Below the pieces are notes generated by a model. The model was not told the DNA's origin. It saw nothing but the letters and a program-made list of their open reading frames with translations, and made no database searches. A program made the translations under genes and the position numbers. A stretch of DNA of 64,000 bases from Oxytricha trifallax (Eukaryota > Ciliophora > Spirotrichea > Sporadotrichida > Oxytrichidae), in assembly GCA_000711775.1 (NCBI GenBank), contig ARYC01003125.1, positions 1-64,000 on the forward strand, written 5' to 3'. Shown here in pieces: positions 1-12,000 of the stretch (position 1 is its first letter; the number at the start of each line of letters is the position of its first letter).

Positions 1-1235
1 CCAAGCCCACTGTATACTTAAAGCATGATAAAATTGATGGAGAGTATGACTGCTTTGAGTGGCATAAGCAATACTCTCATACAAGAACTTGAAGAAGCAT
101 CTATTAAAAGCTCACTAGAAAGATATAGAAGTTGAGAATCATGAAGTTGAGCTGAAGCTTCTTAACAAAATAAAAGCCAGGGAATATTCTAAGGTCGTAG
201 TGCCTGAATAAGCAAGAGAGTTAGAGTTCGTTAGGAACGCACGCAACCAACTGACCTCTGAAATAACAAAAATTATGATCAAGATTCAATACAATAAAAT
301 ACCGGTTCTTGCTTAAATGATCTAGACACTTCTCTTTAAAGCTACCTTATAATAGAAGACTCCTTTGATAAGAAAGGTATCAATGATCATCAATACGCAT
401 ACAAGGTGTATCCCTTCAACTATCTCTTAAGTGATGATAAATATCAGATGGAGTTTACAAATGAGTATCAAGTACTCACTTAAGCTAAGTTTAAAGAATG
501 TAGTTACTTAATCAAGCTAGATGCTGATCTTCTTGCCAAGGATCATGTCGCTCTAGACTCCCACTCTATGAAATGACCCTCAGAGATTTTATTACTGATC
601 AAAGGAATCATAAGTAGCTTGCTTTGATAGCAACCTAAACCTTAAAAGGTATAAAAGAGTTACATAAGTTAGGCTTTGTTCATAGAGATTTGAAGCTGAG
701 AATATTATGATAAACTTCTCACCAGTAAGAGTGGCAATTATTGACTTCAACAGAGCATTAAGGGTGGAAATATCAAGGCTAGGAAGTGTTATGGGAACTC
801 CAGGCTATTATCCTGAAAGAGAAGACTAAAGAGATGGAGAATATTAATGAGATGTGTGGGCTTTAGCAGCAATAATAATAGAGTGCGATATGCTCGCAAC
901 GATTACGACTCTACAAGGTGTGAGAAAGATGCTAAGCAAAGAATCAAGTAATTTATAGACAAAACCAGAGTATCTCAATAATTAAAATAAATGGCAGAAT
1001 CAATAATCTTAAAACCAAACTCTAGATCAGACATAACATTAGAGAAGATAGAGTTAAGGTTAAGTAAAATAAACTTCAGACCTCTCCCAAATGATCCAAA
1101 AGTGCATTTTGAGTGATTAAATTAAATACATTTACAATAAATTTCACAATAAAAACTATTAAAAACCCCAACCCCTAACAAATTCCCTACAAATAAAAGC
1201 ACTTATAAACCTCATTAAGGGGTTTTGGGGTTTTG
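1..1235 (+). mobile_element. TBE-type transposon, right end (copy 1), with decayed kinase ORF
   Basis: The right end is the 17-base telomere-like terminus GGGGTTTTGGGGTTTTG at 1219-1235, preceded by a subterminal stretch (about 1180-1218) nearly identical to that of the neighbouring copy. Upstream runs a protein-kinase-like reading (TLRDF near 570, FVHRDLK near 690, IIDFNRA near 740, GTPGYYP near 800). Oxytricha TBE elements are known to carry a 57-kDa zinc-finger/kinase ORF near one end, so I assign this to TBE. The left end lies outside the window. Confidence 0.8.
480..1120 (+). pseudogene. TBE 57-kDa kinase ORF, frameshifted C-terminal part
   Basis: Homologous to the intact kinase segment at 1239-1988, but the reading frame breaks. 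At 691-702 the catalytic loop H-R-D-L-K-P-E-N loses one base after the Lys codon, and the segment 1-480 shows in-frame TGA codons in every frame. The DFG position reads DFN, as in the other copy. I take it as a decayed copy of the TBE kinase ORF. Confidence 0.7.
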
Positions 1236-2127
1236 AATGCAAAACTCATAGTAGTTGATGAATATGCTTATAAAGTATATCCTTTCAAATATCTTATTAG
1301 GAACGAGCAGTATCAAAATGAGTTTGCCAATGAATACATAATACTAAGAGAGGCTCATAAAAGGTAATGCAAGAACTTGCTTAAACTCGATGGAGTTATT
1401 CTTGGACATGGTTTTATTGCACTACGACTTAAGAAATTTGAAATGACTCTAAGAGACTATCTCTACCATAATAGATACCCAGATGACTTGAATGAGATAC
1501 TCACGGAAATGACCAAGGGTGTGAAAGAGCTCCATGATCTAAGGTATGTTCATAGAGATTTGAAGCCAGAAAATGTAATGCTAAATCTCTGTCCTTTAGA
1601 AATAGTAGTCATTGATTTCAATAGAGCAATAAGGTAAGAAATAGTGACTTTAGCTAAAGTACTAGGCACACCTGGGTACTTCCCAATAAGAGAGAAGTGG
1701 ACTAATGGCTCTGTTTAGTGGGATGTCTGGGCGGTAGAAGCAATTATTTTAAAGTGCGATATGGAAAGTATGTCTTACTTCGGAACAAAGCAAGAAAAGT
1801 AATCAATAAGCATGGCTGTTAAACATATAAAGCAGGAAGATGTATGCACTTAGATTAAGAAAATGGTTGAGATGATCATAGTAAGAGCTCCAGCATATCC
1901 AAGATCATCATTAGAAGATATACTTGAAACATTAAAGAGAGCTAAGTTCAAGAGATACCACAAAGATAAGCAGATAAAATTTGTTTGAATTAAGCACATT
2001 AATACTCATTAAATATTCATTAAATTCACATAAAACTTGCGTTTTCTCTACTAACCCCAATAAGACCCCAACTATACCCTACAAATCAAAGCACTTATAA
2101 ACCTCACTAAGGGGTTTTGGGGTTTTG
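1236..2127 (+). mobile_element. TBE-type transposon, right end (copy 2), interrupted by copy 1
   Basis: Ends with the same 17-base telomere-like terminus at 2111-2127 and shares the subterminal block (ACAAAT, then AAAGCACTTATAAACCTCA). It begins abruptly in mid kinase ORF right after the end of copy 1, with AAT at the join, in keeping with the 3-bp ANT target preference of TBE elements. Copy 1 therefore appears inserted into copy 2, which itself interrupts the MITE that follows. Confidence 0.75.
1239..1988 (+). CDS. TBE 57-kDa zinc-finger/kinase ORF, C-terminal part
   Basis: About 249 codons are open with TAA/TAG as Gln, ending at TGA 1986-1988. Kinase landmarks in order are TLRDYLYH, the catalytic loop YVHRDLKPENVML, VVIDFNRAI in the magnesium-loop position (DFN instead of DFG), LGTPGYFPIREKW (APE region) and WDVWAVEAII. 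The N-lobe is only partly present (VDEYAYKVYPF) and the glycine loop and zinc finger are lost, because copy 1 is inserted upstream. In TBE elements this ORF accompanies the transposase; its role is unknown. The DFN change casts doubt on normal phosphotransfer. Confidence 0.75.
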
Positions 2128-2384
2128 ATTCCTTTAGCGAGATAAATCGATTTTAATTTTTGGTAATTTTTTTAATAGATTTTAATGCCAAAATTAAAAT
2201 CGATTTAGCTCGCTTCAGGAATGCGATTGAGGAGTACCACCAATAGTAAATTCCAGCTGATTTTAAATTCTCTATCGAACAAGTACCATATTATCAGTGT
2301 TTCCAGAAAGTTAACTGCCACTAATTTAATATTTATTAATTTTAATTAATTTAATTTTTCCCAAATCAAATGTATTCCTACAAT
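2128..2384. mobile_element. MITE family A, partial copy cut by TBE insertion
   Basis: Right half of the palindromic element seen complete at 25070-25486. It ends in AATGTATTCCTACAAT and contains CCAATAGTAAATTCCAGC and AGTTAACTGCCACTAAT. A central hairpin is kept (GCGAGATAAATCGATTTTAAT pairing with ATTAAAATCGATTTAGCTCGC, 2137-2212). The left half is missing because the TBE end abuts the hairpin at 2127/2128. Confidence 0.75.
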
Positions 2385-2399
2385 ATTAAAGCTTTTGTG

Positions 2400-4500
2400 A
2401 TATACTTCATCGATATTTAGAATTAAGGATGTTTATATCAAGAAAGAATTGTTTCATTTTATTATTTAGTTCTTCATTCAATAAAAATTAAAAATTGCAA
2501 TAATTAGTTTTTGAAATATAAAACTAACAAATTTAATGTAATTTATTCGCACGTGCCATTTAGAAAGGACTTTTATTATTATTTTTATCTTTCTCAGACA
2601 AAATATTTAAATTAATCAATAATTTTAATTTATATTCGTATGAAATTATATGATTGCGATTAATTAAAATTTATTTTGTAATTAAAATCTCAATTTTTCT
2701 TTCAACTGAGAGTGTTGGATGGTGCTTTAAATGATCAAGCAAAACTTGGAAAATTTCAGGATCACCTCTGTCTAAAGCATAGTGAAGGGCATTTTTCCTG
2801 CTTGTTGTTTGTTGAGATATACTAATCAATCTATTTATATATATATAAATTAAAAAAATTAAGATTCAATTCTAAGCAATATTTTTTTAATTGCTATATG
2901 TTGACTAATTTTAATAAGAAATGTAATGAAATTAATCATTTTTATATAAAATATGAAATTTACATAAAATTTATTTAAAAAAATATACTAGAACCAGCAT
3001 CCAGAAACATTTTGATAGTTTTGGATGAGCAGCCATTTCTGATCGCTTTATACATAGGAGTCAATTTCTTTAGAGAAATTGGGATATTTACATCTATCCT
3101 CTAATCAATGCACTTTTGCACAGTTTTCTGATATAATTTGTCATCGTTCATCTAAATTAATAATGAAATTGATAATTATCAAAATATAATTAATTTCAAT
3201 AAATATTTCTATGGTAACAATTTTATTTATAAATAAAACTTTTCAAAATTTATTGATAAAATTTATTTTGGTCTATTTCTTCTTTTAAAAAACTTTATAA
3301 CCTACACTAACCTAATTTAATATTTAAATGTATAATAATGTTATATTATCAATTGCTCAAGAATTTCATTCTCAATTTAATTCTGATAATCTTTTAAAAA
3401 TGATACTTATGAATAATCATTTAAATTAATTTTAGTGGTTCATTTTAAATTAATTATTTTAAATCATTGATTTAAAATGCTTAAAATATTATTTAATCTA
3501 GATCTTTATCCTTATGATTTGATTAAAATTTCGAAATCTTTTATAAAGATTAATTTTTTTATTAAGAAATTGATTAAATTATCCTCAATTTAAATAATTA
3601 TGATTATTCCATTTAATATTAGTACTAGATTTTTTAATTTATCAATCAAATAATTCTTGTAATCTAAAAGTTCTTTTGAAATTAAAAATAAACATCAAGA
3701 TAGTTAAGCTTTTTTTTGTTATGATATTTTCTTTTAAATATGTAGTACTATAAAGTTTCTCATTGAAGTTTAGAATATATGACGTTTAGATTCTGGAAGA
3801 ATTATTTCATTTTATCTTCCAGTTCTATTTTCAATAAATTAAAATGTATTCAAATTTTTATAATTTTATTCTAAACTATAATTTTTATGCAAATTTATTC
3901 AAGCGTGCTAATTACAAGGGACTCCTATTTTTATCAAGATCTTTCTAAGACAAAATATATATTTATATATAATTGTAAATTATTGTATTTTTCTTAAAAT
4001 TATGTTAAATTTTAGAAATATCAAGTTTTTGCTCAATTGATAGAATTGGTTGGTGTTATAAATGTTCGAGTAAAACTTAGAGAATATCAGGGTCCCCTCG
4101 GTTCACAGCATAATGAAAAGCGTTTCTTCTATTAGTTGTTAAATAAGAGATACTAAATAATTGTATGTATAATTCTTATAAAATATTTAAGTTTTAGAAT
4201 AAATTCTTGCAAGATAAATAAATTTATATAGAAAGTTACCTTAAAATATTCTAAAAAATTATACTTTTAATATTAATAAATGCCAATATAATTAATTAAT
4301 CACTATTATTATATATATATATACTAGAACCAGCTTCCAGAAACATTTTGATAGTTTTGGATGAGCAGCCATTTCTGATCGCTTTATACATAGGAATTAA
4401 TTTCTTTGCAGAAATCGGGATATTTACATCAATTCTCTAATCAATGCATTATTGCACAGTTTACTGATATAATTTGTCATCCTTTAACTAGATTAATTTA
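2400..4500. repeat. 1.34-kb tandem duplication of the ankyrin MDS/IES block
   Basis: The blocks near 2400-3160 and 3730-4500 are collinear. Matching anchors are ACTAGAACCAGC(A/T)TCCAGAAAC at 2988 and 4322, the ankyrin segment at about 2725 and 4060, and the third segment at about 2546 and 3898. Coding islands are better conserved than the intervening AT-rich DNA. Confidence 0.75.
2530..3170 (-). CDS. ankyrin-repeat protein, MDS cassette copy 1 (partial)
   Basis: On the minus strand three coding islands can be read: about 3150-2990 (PMYKAIRNGCSSKTIKMFLD), 2810-2690 (SRKNALHYALDRGDPEIFQV, an ankyrin helix pair) and 2610-2545 (SPFQMARANK). They are separated by AT-rich IES-like DNA. The order matches the cassette at 3890-4500, about 1.34 kb away, so this is a tandem duplicate. 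No start or stop was located, and pointers were not resolved. Ankyrin repeats serve as protein-binding scaffolds; the partner is unknown. Confidence 0.6.
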
Positions 4501-5780
4501 TAATAAAATCAATAATTATAATACCTATTATAAAAACTAAAAATATGTTGTAGATTACTTTCTTCCAGTTGATAATGATTTTATCCTTATTGTCCTTTTT
4601 CTGACTAACTTAAAAAAGAAAATATTTATTAGTTTGGGATTGGCTCACGATCTTCAGTGTCAGTTTACTTCTACTAATCATTTTATATTGACATATTTGA
4701 TATGAATATTCTAAGAAATTCTTTTTTAAATATCTAATATAAACATAAATAATTCTAAATCACTGATTTACAAAGCTCCAAAGTTGTATTGAATGCCATT
4801 GTCATTCACAACATCGCTTTTATTTTGCATTTCAATATCTTTATCTTTTTATTTAGAATGTTTGCTTTATTTCTTCTCTTCCTCTTGGCTATATTATGTA
4901 TCAATTATATCTACAAAATCAAAAATACAAATTTTAAAACTAATCTTATATTGATAATTAAATCTTTCCCTTTTTAATACATTTTAAAATTTATTTAATC
5001 ATAATTTTTATATAAAACTTACTGGCTCTAAACCTATCGATTCTATAGCATGTTGAGATGATTGATATACACCGGCTTCTTACAGGACTTATCTGGGTAG
5101 TAAAAACTAAGATTTTCATTAGGATCTAGTTTGAATTTGCTATCCTGCATCAATAGGGAAAGTGGGAAGATTTAGCCACCTTGATCTATGTATGTACCCC
5201 ACTCTATCAGTTCATCACCGCGGATGTTATTTTTCGCTTTGAATTGGTCTACTGTCACCCATTAAGCCTCAAGTATAAACACAATAAAATAAGTAATTTA
5301 AATTGAAAAAAAACTTACAATTGTCAGCAATAGGACTATTCATAAATTTACAAACTTTCATAATGAATGAGATTCAATAAAACTTAAGAAATAAAGAATG
5401 GCAACAAATGTTAGCTTTAAAGTTAATTACCAAAACCATGCGTTTTCTTAAATCTTGCTCATTATACATACTGTTTTCAATAAATATCTTCTTTGCATTA
5501 TATTATCATTTCAATTCTACAAGTATTCAGAGATTCATAAACACTCTAATCTATGTTCTTCAATTCTTATTCTTTGCAGTCTGCTCTGACTGTGGTTTCT
5601 CGTAGCTATATTTATTTTTGAATTCGATGACTTTTTCCTTCACCCAGTCGATCTTGCTTTCTTCTATGAATAGCGAGTACTCATCTATGTCCTTGATAAT
5701 GAAATTCTCTCTTTGCTGCATCAGGTAGATCTTAGTTGCTACATCTGTGGTAATTAATTTAATATAAATTGATCTATAGA
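3890..5780 (-). CDS. ankyrin-repeat protein gene in several MDSs
   Basis: Read on the minus strand from 5780 down, the coding islands are: 5760-5590 (VATKIYLMQQRENFIIKDID, then EYSLFIEESKIDWVKEKVI); 5360-5313, opening with ATG at 5362 (MKVCKFMNSPIADNC) and perhaps the true start of a gene; 5285-5030 (QWVTVDQFKAKNNIRGDELI, then EWGTYIDQGGQIFPLSLLMQ); 4620-4560 (SQKKDNKDKIIINWKKV); 4500-4324; 4140-4030 (RRNAFHYAVNRGDPDILQVL, an ankyrin repeat); and 3950-3890 (SPLQLARLNKF). TAA/TAG occur as Gln throughout. The island left of the ATG at 5362 and the one right of it may belong to two genes. Pointers not resolved. Confidence 0.55.
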
Positions 5781-6076
5781 AGGAACTAATGAGTGATCAC
5801 TTATTTTATATTAAAAAATATAGCAATTTGGAATAGGTTTATAGTAAATGATAGTAAAGGTATAAACTATGCAAAATAATAATATTATATTTAACAAATT
5901 CATAATTAAATATTTATAAATTGGTAATGAGAATTCCCTTTTTAGTTTTAGGCATATTTCAGTAAATATGTATTTTATAATTATTTAATAATTTGACGAA
6001 ACTTTTACTAATTATATTTAAATATTTCTTTTCCGAGCTTTAATAAATTTAAATTATAAAAGATCAAACTAATAAA
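5781..6076. other. AT-rich spacer upstream of delta-tubulin
   Basis: No coding signal in any frame. It should hold the delta-tubulin promoter and nanochromosome end, but I see no distinct motif. Confidence 0.5.
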
Positions 6077-9000
6077 ATGTCAATAGTAACAATTTAAGTG
6101 GGTTAATGCGGGAATCAAATTGGCTACTCTTTTTTTGAAAATATGCTCAAAGACTATAAAGATTGCTCTCCCTTTCTGTAAGAGAAGATTATTGAGACTT
6201 ATTGTCAAAGAGATTTTGAGAATAATTGACTTTAAAATATTATTAATTAATGAAGATGTTAGATTTTAATATTAGTAAGCTCGGCATTTATTGATATACA
6301 AAATTATTGTAGGAATAAATTCGATTTGGGGAAATGAATTAAAATTAATTAATTATTAATTATCTTCAGTTATATTTTTGGATAATGTCTCCAAACCCTA
6401 ACAATATTATACTCTCTGGATAGCGCATTAAAAAAAAGACGGTGGTTGTTATTGCTATAATGATTTGATCTCTTCTCCCAAGCGAGAAAAACCCCTTTTA
6501 CTGTTATTGGGAGTTAGCTCAAAATCAGAATATCTAGCTTCCGATGATGATTCAAGAATATTGCCAATAGTAAAGTCCAGCTAAAATTGTGGGATCCACC
6601 GTAGAATCGAGTTAAATTTGAATTTTGAGCTCCTTTAGATTAAATAACTGCCATGATTTTAATAATTAATTAATTTAATTTTAATTCATTTTCCATCGAA
6701 TGTATTCCTATAATAATGTTATAAATTGGGAAATAAAATTATTTCCTATATAAAATAGACTTACTCCAAATGCTGTACTAATTGATATGGAACCGAAAGT
6801 AGTACAGAAATGTCTATTAGATTTAAATAAATTTCATTTAAATATGAATTTAATGTTAATATTTTTTATCTTAACTAATGCTAAAACTATAATTAATGCA
6901 AATGAGTAATATGAAATTATTAAATATTTGGTGTAGATTCATAGAGAGCATGCAGTAGTGGAGAATAATTCTGGCAATTTGATAAGAAATACGCTTTTCA
7001 CAAGTAAAGTGGGTCTGGAAATAATTGGGCATTGGGCTACTACTATTATTCAAATGAGGAATATGAATAAACACATGGAAAGATTTAGAGTCTTCTAGAA
7101 AATATTGACTATTTTGAAAATATGGTATATAAATCATCATTAACAATTTCTTATCAATCTATAAAACACCTTATTAGTATTATATTAAATTATTTGAACT
7201 ATTTCGGTGGCTTTCAAGTTTTTACGTCCCTTGCAGGTGGGACAGGTTCAGGATTCGGAGCGCATATAGTAGAGAGATTGAGACAGGATTTTTCTAAGAG
7301 CAATATGCTGAATGTTTCAGTGTGGCCTTACCAGAGTGGAGAGGTCATTCTCCAGAATTACAATGTGCTTTTGACCCTTAACAGCTTGATTCAAGATTCA
7401 GATTATTAATTAATATATAGTTTTAGACTTTGAAATGATATATATTCTTCGATAAATTTAATTACAATAATTTTAAATTGGAATTTTAAAAGAGTATTTT
7501 TAATATAAAGTATTGAATTTTAATTATTTTTAATAGTTTTGATGTATAAACCCCAAAACCCCAATACATATATGCGTGATAAATTTATAAGCTGGTATAG
7601 TGATGATTTAATATCGATAAATAGCGAAATTCCAAACTTCACAATTTAACTTATTATAGGGCCTTCAAAGTGCAGTTTCCAATGATCAGTAATATGGGAA
7701 AAAAGTTCGAATTTTATTTCGGTCCCATACTTTACCATTGGATAGAGCACAGTGCGTAGATGTAGAATATGTGGTCCTTACCCTACTTTTGACATCTGTG
7801 AGCTGAGTTGCGTCATTTGCAAGGTTCATGGGGCACTCGTTTTGAACCTCCCTCTTTTCCTTAATTCAAATTTTAATTAAATTATTAATACTATTAAATT
7901 TAAAACTTAACTACTATGGTGGAATTAAAAGGACCATAGTCTCGTTCATGTACACTTGCTTTAGCTCTCAATTCCTGCAAAAGCGTAGACTTCATGTCTC
8001 TCTTGCCTGCCGTCATTATTTCCAACCAGTGCAATAAAATCCCAAGTTTAATCAAGCAGGGGTTTTGGGGTTTTGAAGGTATAAGCATTTATTGTTAAGC
8101 TTATTTTAATTAAGCTAAATTTAATTCCATTTAAACAAAGAAATCTATCAATTTTCAATCTATAGCTAATACAATTCAAATACAATCTATATAAAATTAG
8201 ATATATTGATATATAAAGAACAAAAAATATTTATTTAAATTACCTTACTATAAACAAATAATATTTATTTCTCAAATTTATCTATTTCTCTCTTTATATA
8301 TTTATACTCATATTTAATTCCATAAAAATAAAGCTTTTTAATTTATTGATATATTTAAAGCAAAATTTAGATATAAAATTAATATTTCATGAATCTCAAG
8401 TAATATAGCTTATACTATCAATTTATATCGTTTTTATATATATTTTTATATATAGTGAATTTATTTATTTATATTGAGACATTTATTTACAATTTAAAGA
8501 AATTTTGAAATCAATCTTAAGAAATTTGTGAATTGGAAACAAATTGATCGTCGGGATTCTACATTGAATCTTATAAATTTCACAAATTGATCTGATAGCA
8601 ATCTATTTTCAATCTTAAATTTGACTACTCAATTCTAAAATTTTGAGATTCGACATAGTTGCAATTCTAAATTCCTGAGGAAATTTCCTTTTCCAAATCT
8701 CAAATTTGAATGATAATTCTCAAATATAAGTCAAATATCTATAAATATAAATAAATAATTTTAAATAAAAAAATTCAAATTTTAACATTAAATTCTTTAA
8801 GAAATAATCTAAACTAAAATTGTGTTTATATCTTTACATACTTTTAAATTTATTCTTTTTTATTTGGATTAATTGAATTCTTAATATAAAATTTAACCAT
8901 ATATTAAATCAATGATATGGCTTAAAAAAGTTATAGATAAACTATGTTATAAATATTTATCTATATAAAATATAAAATTTATAGCAAAAATTTTGTTTTT

Positions 9001-12000
9001 AAATTTCTTATATATAAAGTATACAAATTATCTTGGATTGTTTAAATTAAATTTATATTTAAAATAAAAAATTAAACTTTATCATATAAAAATTCAATAG
9101 TAGCAATTATACTATAAATATATTAAATATCATCAAATTTGATATTTACTTAAATTATTTAGATATTATAAATAAATTTATACTTCTTACAAATATTTAT
9201 ATATAAAAATTGTTTATAAATGCTCATTTTTTATCTCATTAATAATAACTTAGTACAATTTAATATAGAGTCATACTATAAATGCATTTATTTTTTATTA
9301 TATACATATAGATTAATTATAAATAAAAGAAAAATAAACTTTAAAATTAAAATATATAGTTTTATATAAAGTCTAAAAATACTTACCTTTATAATTGATC
9401 AAAGCCAATTGAATATTTTTAATTTATTTTATTTATCTTTTTATTTATATTTTGATTAATTTATATTGAAATTTATTTGATCTCATCTCAAAGTCAAATT
9501 GATTTCAGAATGCATTGAGAGATTTTAAATTGAGCAAACAAATTCTCTCTGAATTTTAATATGATTCTTGAATTGCTATTTGATTTAATAGCATAATATT
9601 TCCACTTTATTTGTTGCATTTACTATTTTTTTGGGAATTTTAGCATTCTGTTTTTATTTGATCAATTAATCTGCCTAAAAAAGTTTTAAAAAAGTTTAAA
9701 TTCAAAAGTACGAAAAAACTGGATCCAAAGAGTTTGGTACCTAGAAGAACACTGCTCACTGATCAGGTGAGCTGCTATAAGCAACTATTCTCTCAAGGGG
9801 GGTAACTTACGTTCTGCTCGTTACATTGTAGCTTAGAACTTGGTATTTAACACAAGTCTATTCTGGAGGCTACAACAAACTCTGAGTTTACGTATTTACG
9901 CTGCCCTCGGGTCGGCATTACCAAACTCTTAGGGGAATATTTCAACGATTCAAAAGACACTGGTAAGACTATTTATTAATTTATTGATTTGAAATTCATT
10001 AATTCATTGTTTATTTTTTATTTTTTATTTTTGTAATTTAATTACAAATTCTAGTCTGAGGATTCTGAGTATTAGGAGTATAATTTTTATTTAATTAATT
10101 TGTTAATTTTTATTTTTAATTTATCTTAAACTTAAATTAACTTACTACTTCTCAAAGTAAGTTAATCTTTAATTCTCCTTTATTATTAGGGCACACTCAC
10201 AAATAAGTTTAATTATTTTTTAAACTTATTTAAAAAATATTGGGCAATTTAGGGTTCTTTTTTTGAGCCATTAGGGGTTTAAAGGAAAACTTGTGTTTCT
10301 TAATTAATTTAAAATAAATTAAATTTTATTTGTTTTTAATTTAAAGCTAAAAATGTTTTATTATACATTTTTATTTAATAACCACTTCAATTTATTATTA
10401 TAATCTCATTATTTACTTGTTAATTTATATAAATTTCTAATGTTCAAAAAATTGGAATCATGCCTAGTTGTTTAATAAATACTTTTATATTTATCATTCA
10501 GCAATACTTAGTCTAAGTTTTCTTAAGTATCAATAAATTTATAAGATAAAATAAAATAAATTTCTAGTATATTTATCAATTTCTAATTCTTTTCTTTCAT
10601 TATTTTTAGTAAATACGCTTAATATAGTTACTTATGAAAATTAAAAGTCTTAATTGAAATATAAATTTAAATCTATTTTAAATTAACTTATTTATAAATT
10701 AAAAAGCATATTTAAGTTTAACAATGAAATAGAATACTTGAAATAAATTTATTTATAATTTATTTGAGAAAATTAAATAAGACTTATAAGAAATGTTCTT
10801 TAATTAATTTTATATTTTATTTGGATTTTTTCTTGTTCAAATACAAATGAATAGTAAAGTTAGCTTATTAAATCATAAGCTTTTATGGGAAATAAAACTA
10901 TAAGAACTCTTTATTTAATGAATTAAGACTTATAAAGAAAAGTTTGATATAAGGTTTATATGAAAATTTTTGTTATAAAAAAGCTTTAAGTATTATCTTA
11001 TATGATTATGATTTTTACCACTAATAAACCTTACTTATGACTTAAGTTTATATCTCCTTATACAGTCACAAGTCTTTAAGTGAGATAGATTCCAAAGCAG
11101 CTGTTAAGACATGATAGTAACATCTTCTTACAAGATTCTGATTAATCCTACTTATATTCATGCCAAGATCTTTCATAAAGGCAGCCCAATAACCTCTATA
11201 AGGGTTAACTTATAGTAACTTACTTTGATTAAGCTCTCGTATTCAAAGGATTTAGGTCTCTGTTCTTAATCCAAGAGTACATAAGCTCTGCTGGAGCTAG
11301 CCTGTAATGATAAGGCCCAAGAAACATGAGCGGTAATTTGAGATTGTCATACTTTGCCATTACTTCTTAAGATCTGTGATAGGGAGCGTTATCAATCATG
11401 ATAACAGTATTCTTTCTCCACTCCAAATCTATATCATCTAAAGTAAGTGCAAGCTTGCACAAGAAGTACATAAATGAGTGTTGATTAGTTCTTCCCCTGT
11501 TCACAGTATAGAACTATTCTCCAGTACTTGACACTCCAATAATCAAGTTCATTTGACTAAGCCTCTAAGATTTTGTAACCCTATTCTTAACATAAGGAGC
11601 TGTCCAGCCTCTTCTTCTTTCATCAGTCTAGTGCAATACTGATTCATCAATGTTAATAATTCTCTTGCCTTCACTAAGAAAGAGTATGAATTACTATGCT
11701 GCATACTAGCGTTAAAGCTTACTACTGTTATTGTTATGAAGGTTCGTAATCTACTTGACTTGCTTATATGTCATCATTAGTTCATTCTTAAGGAACCTTC
11801 GAATCATCTACTTTGAACAGTGAAGCTGGATCTTTGACACTAAGCTTTTCTGTATATCTGATACTTAGATAGACACTTAGTCATAAGTAAGCATGTTCAC
11901 TATATGAGTGCGAACCCTGCTGTGCAGCTTCTTATACTTGCCTCTATTAACTTACTTAAGATTCCAAAAGTTTGCTTTTTTTAAGGGATTGTTAAGGTAA

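Noticed and set aside
4789..4977. Plus-strand ORF of 62 hydrophobic residues
   Set aside because: AT-rich, Phe/Ile/Leu-only composition inside an IES-like gap between minus-strand coding islands.
6871..7146. Minus-strand ORF of 91 aa
   Set aside because: Antisense to delta-tubulin MDS 3, whose plus-strand frame matches the family.
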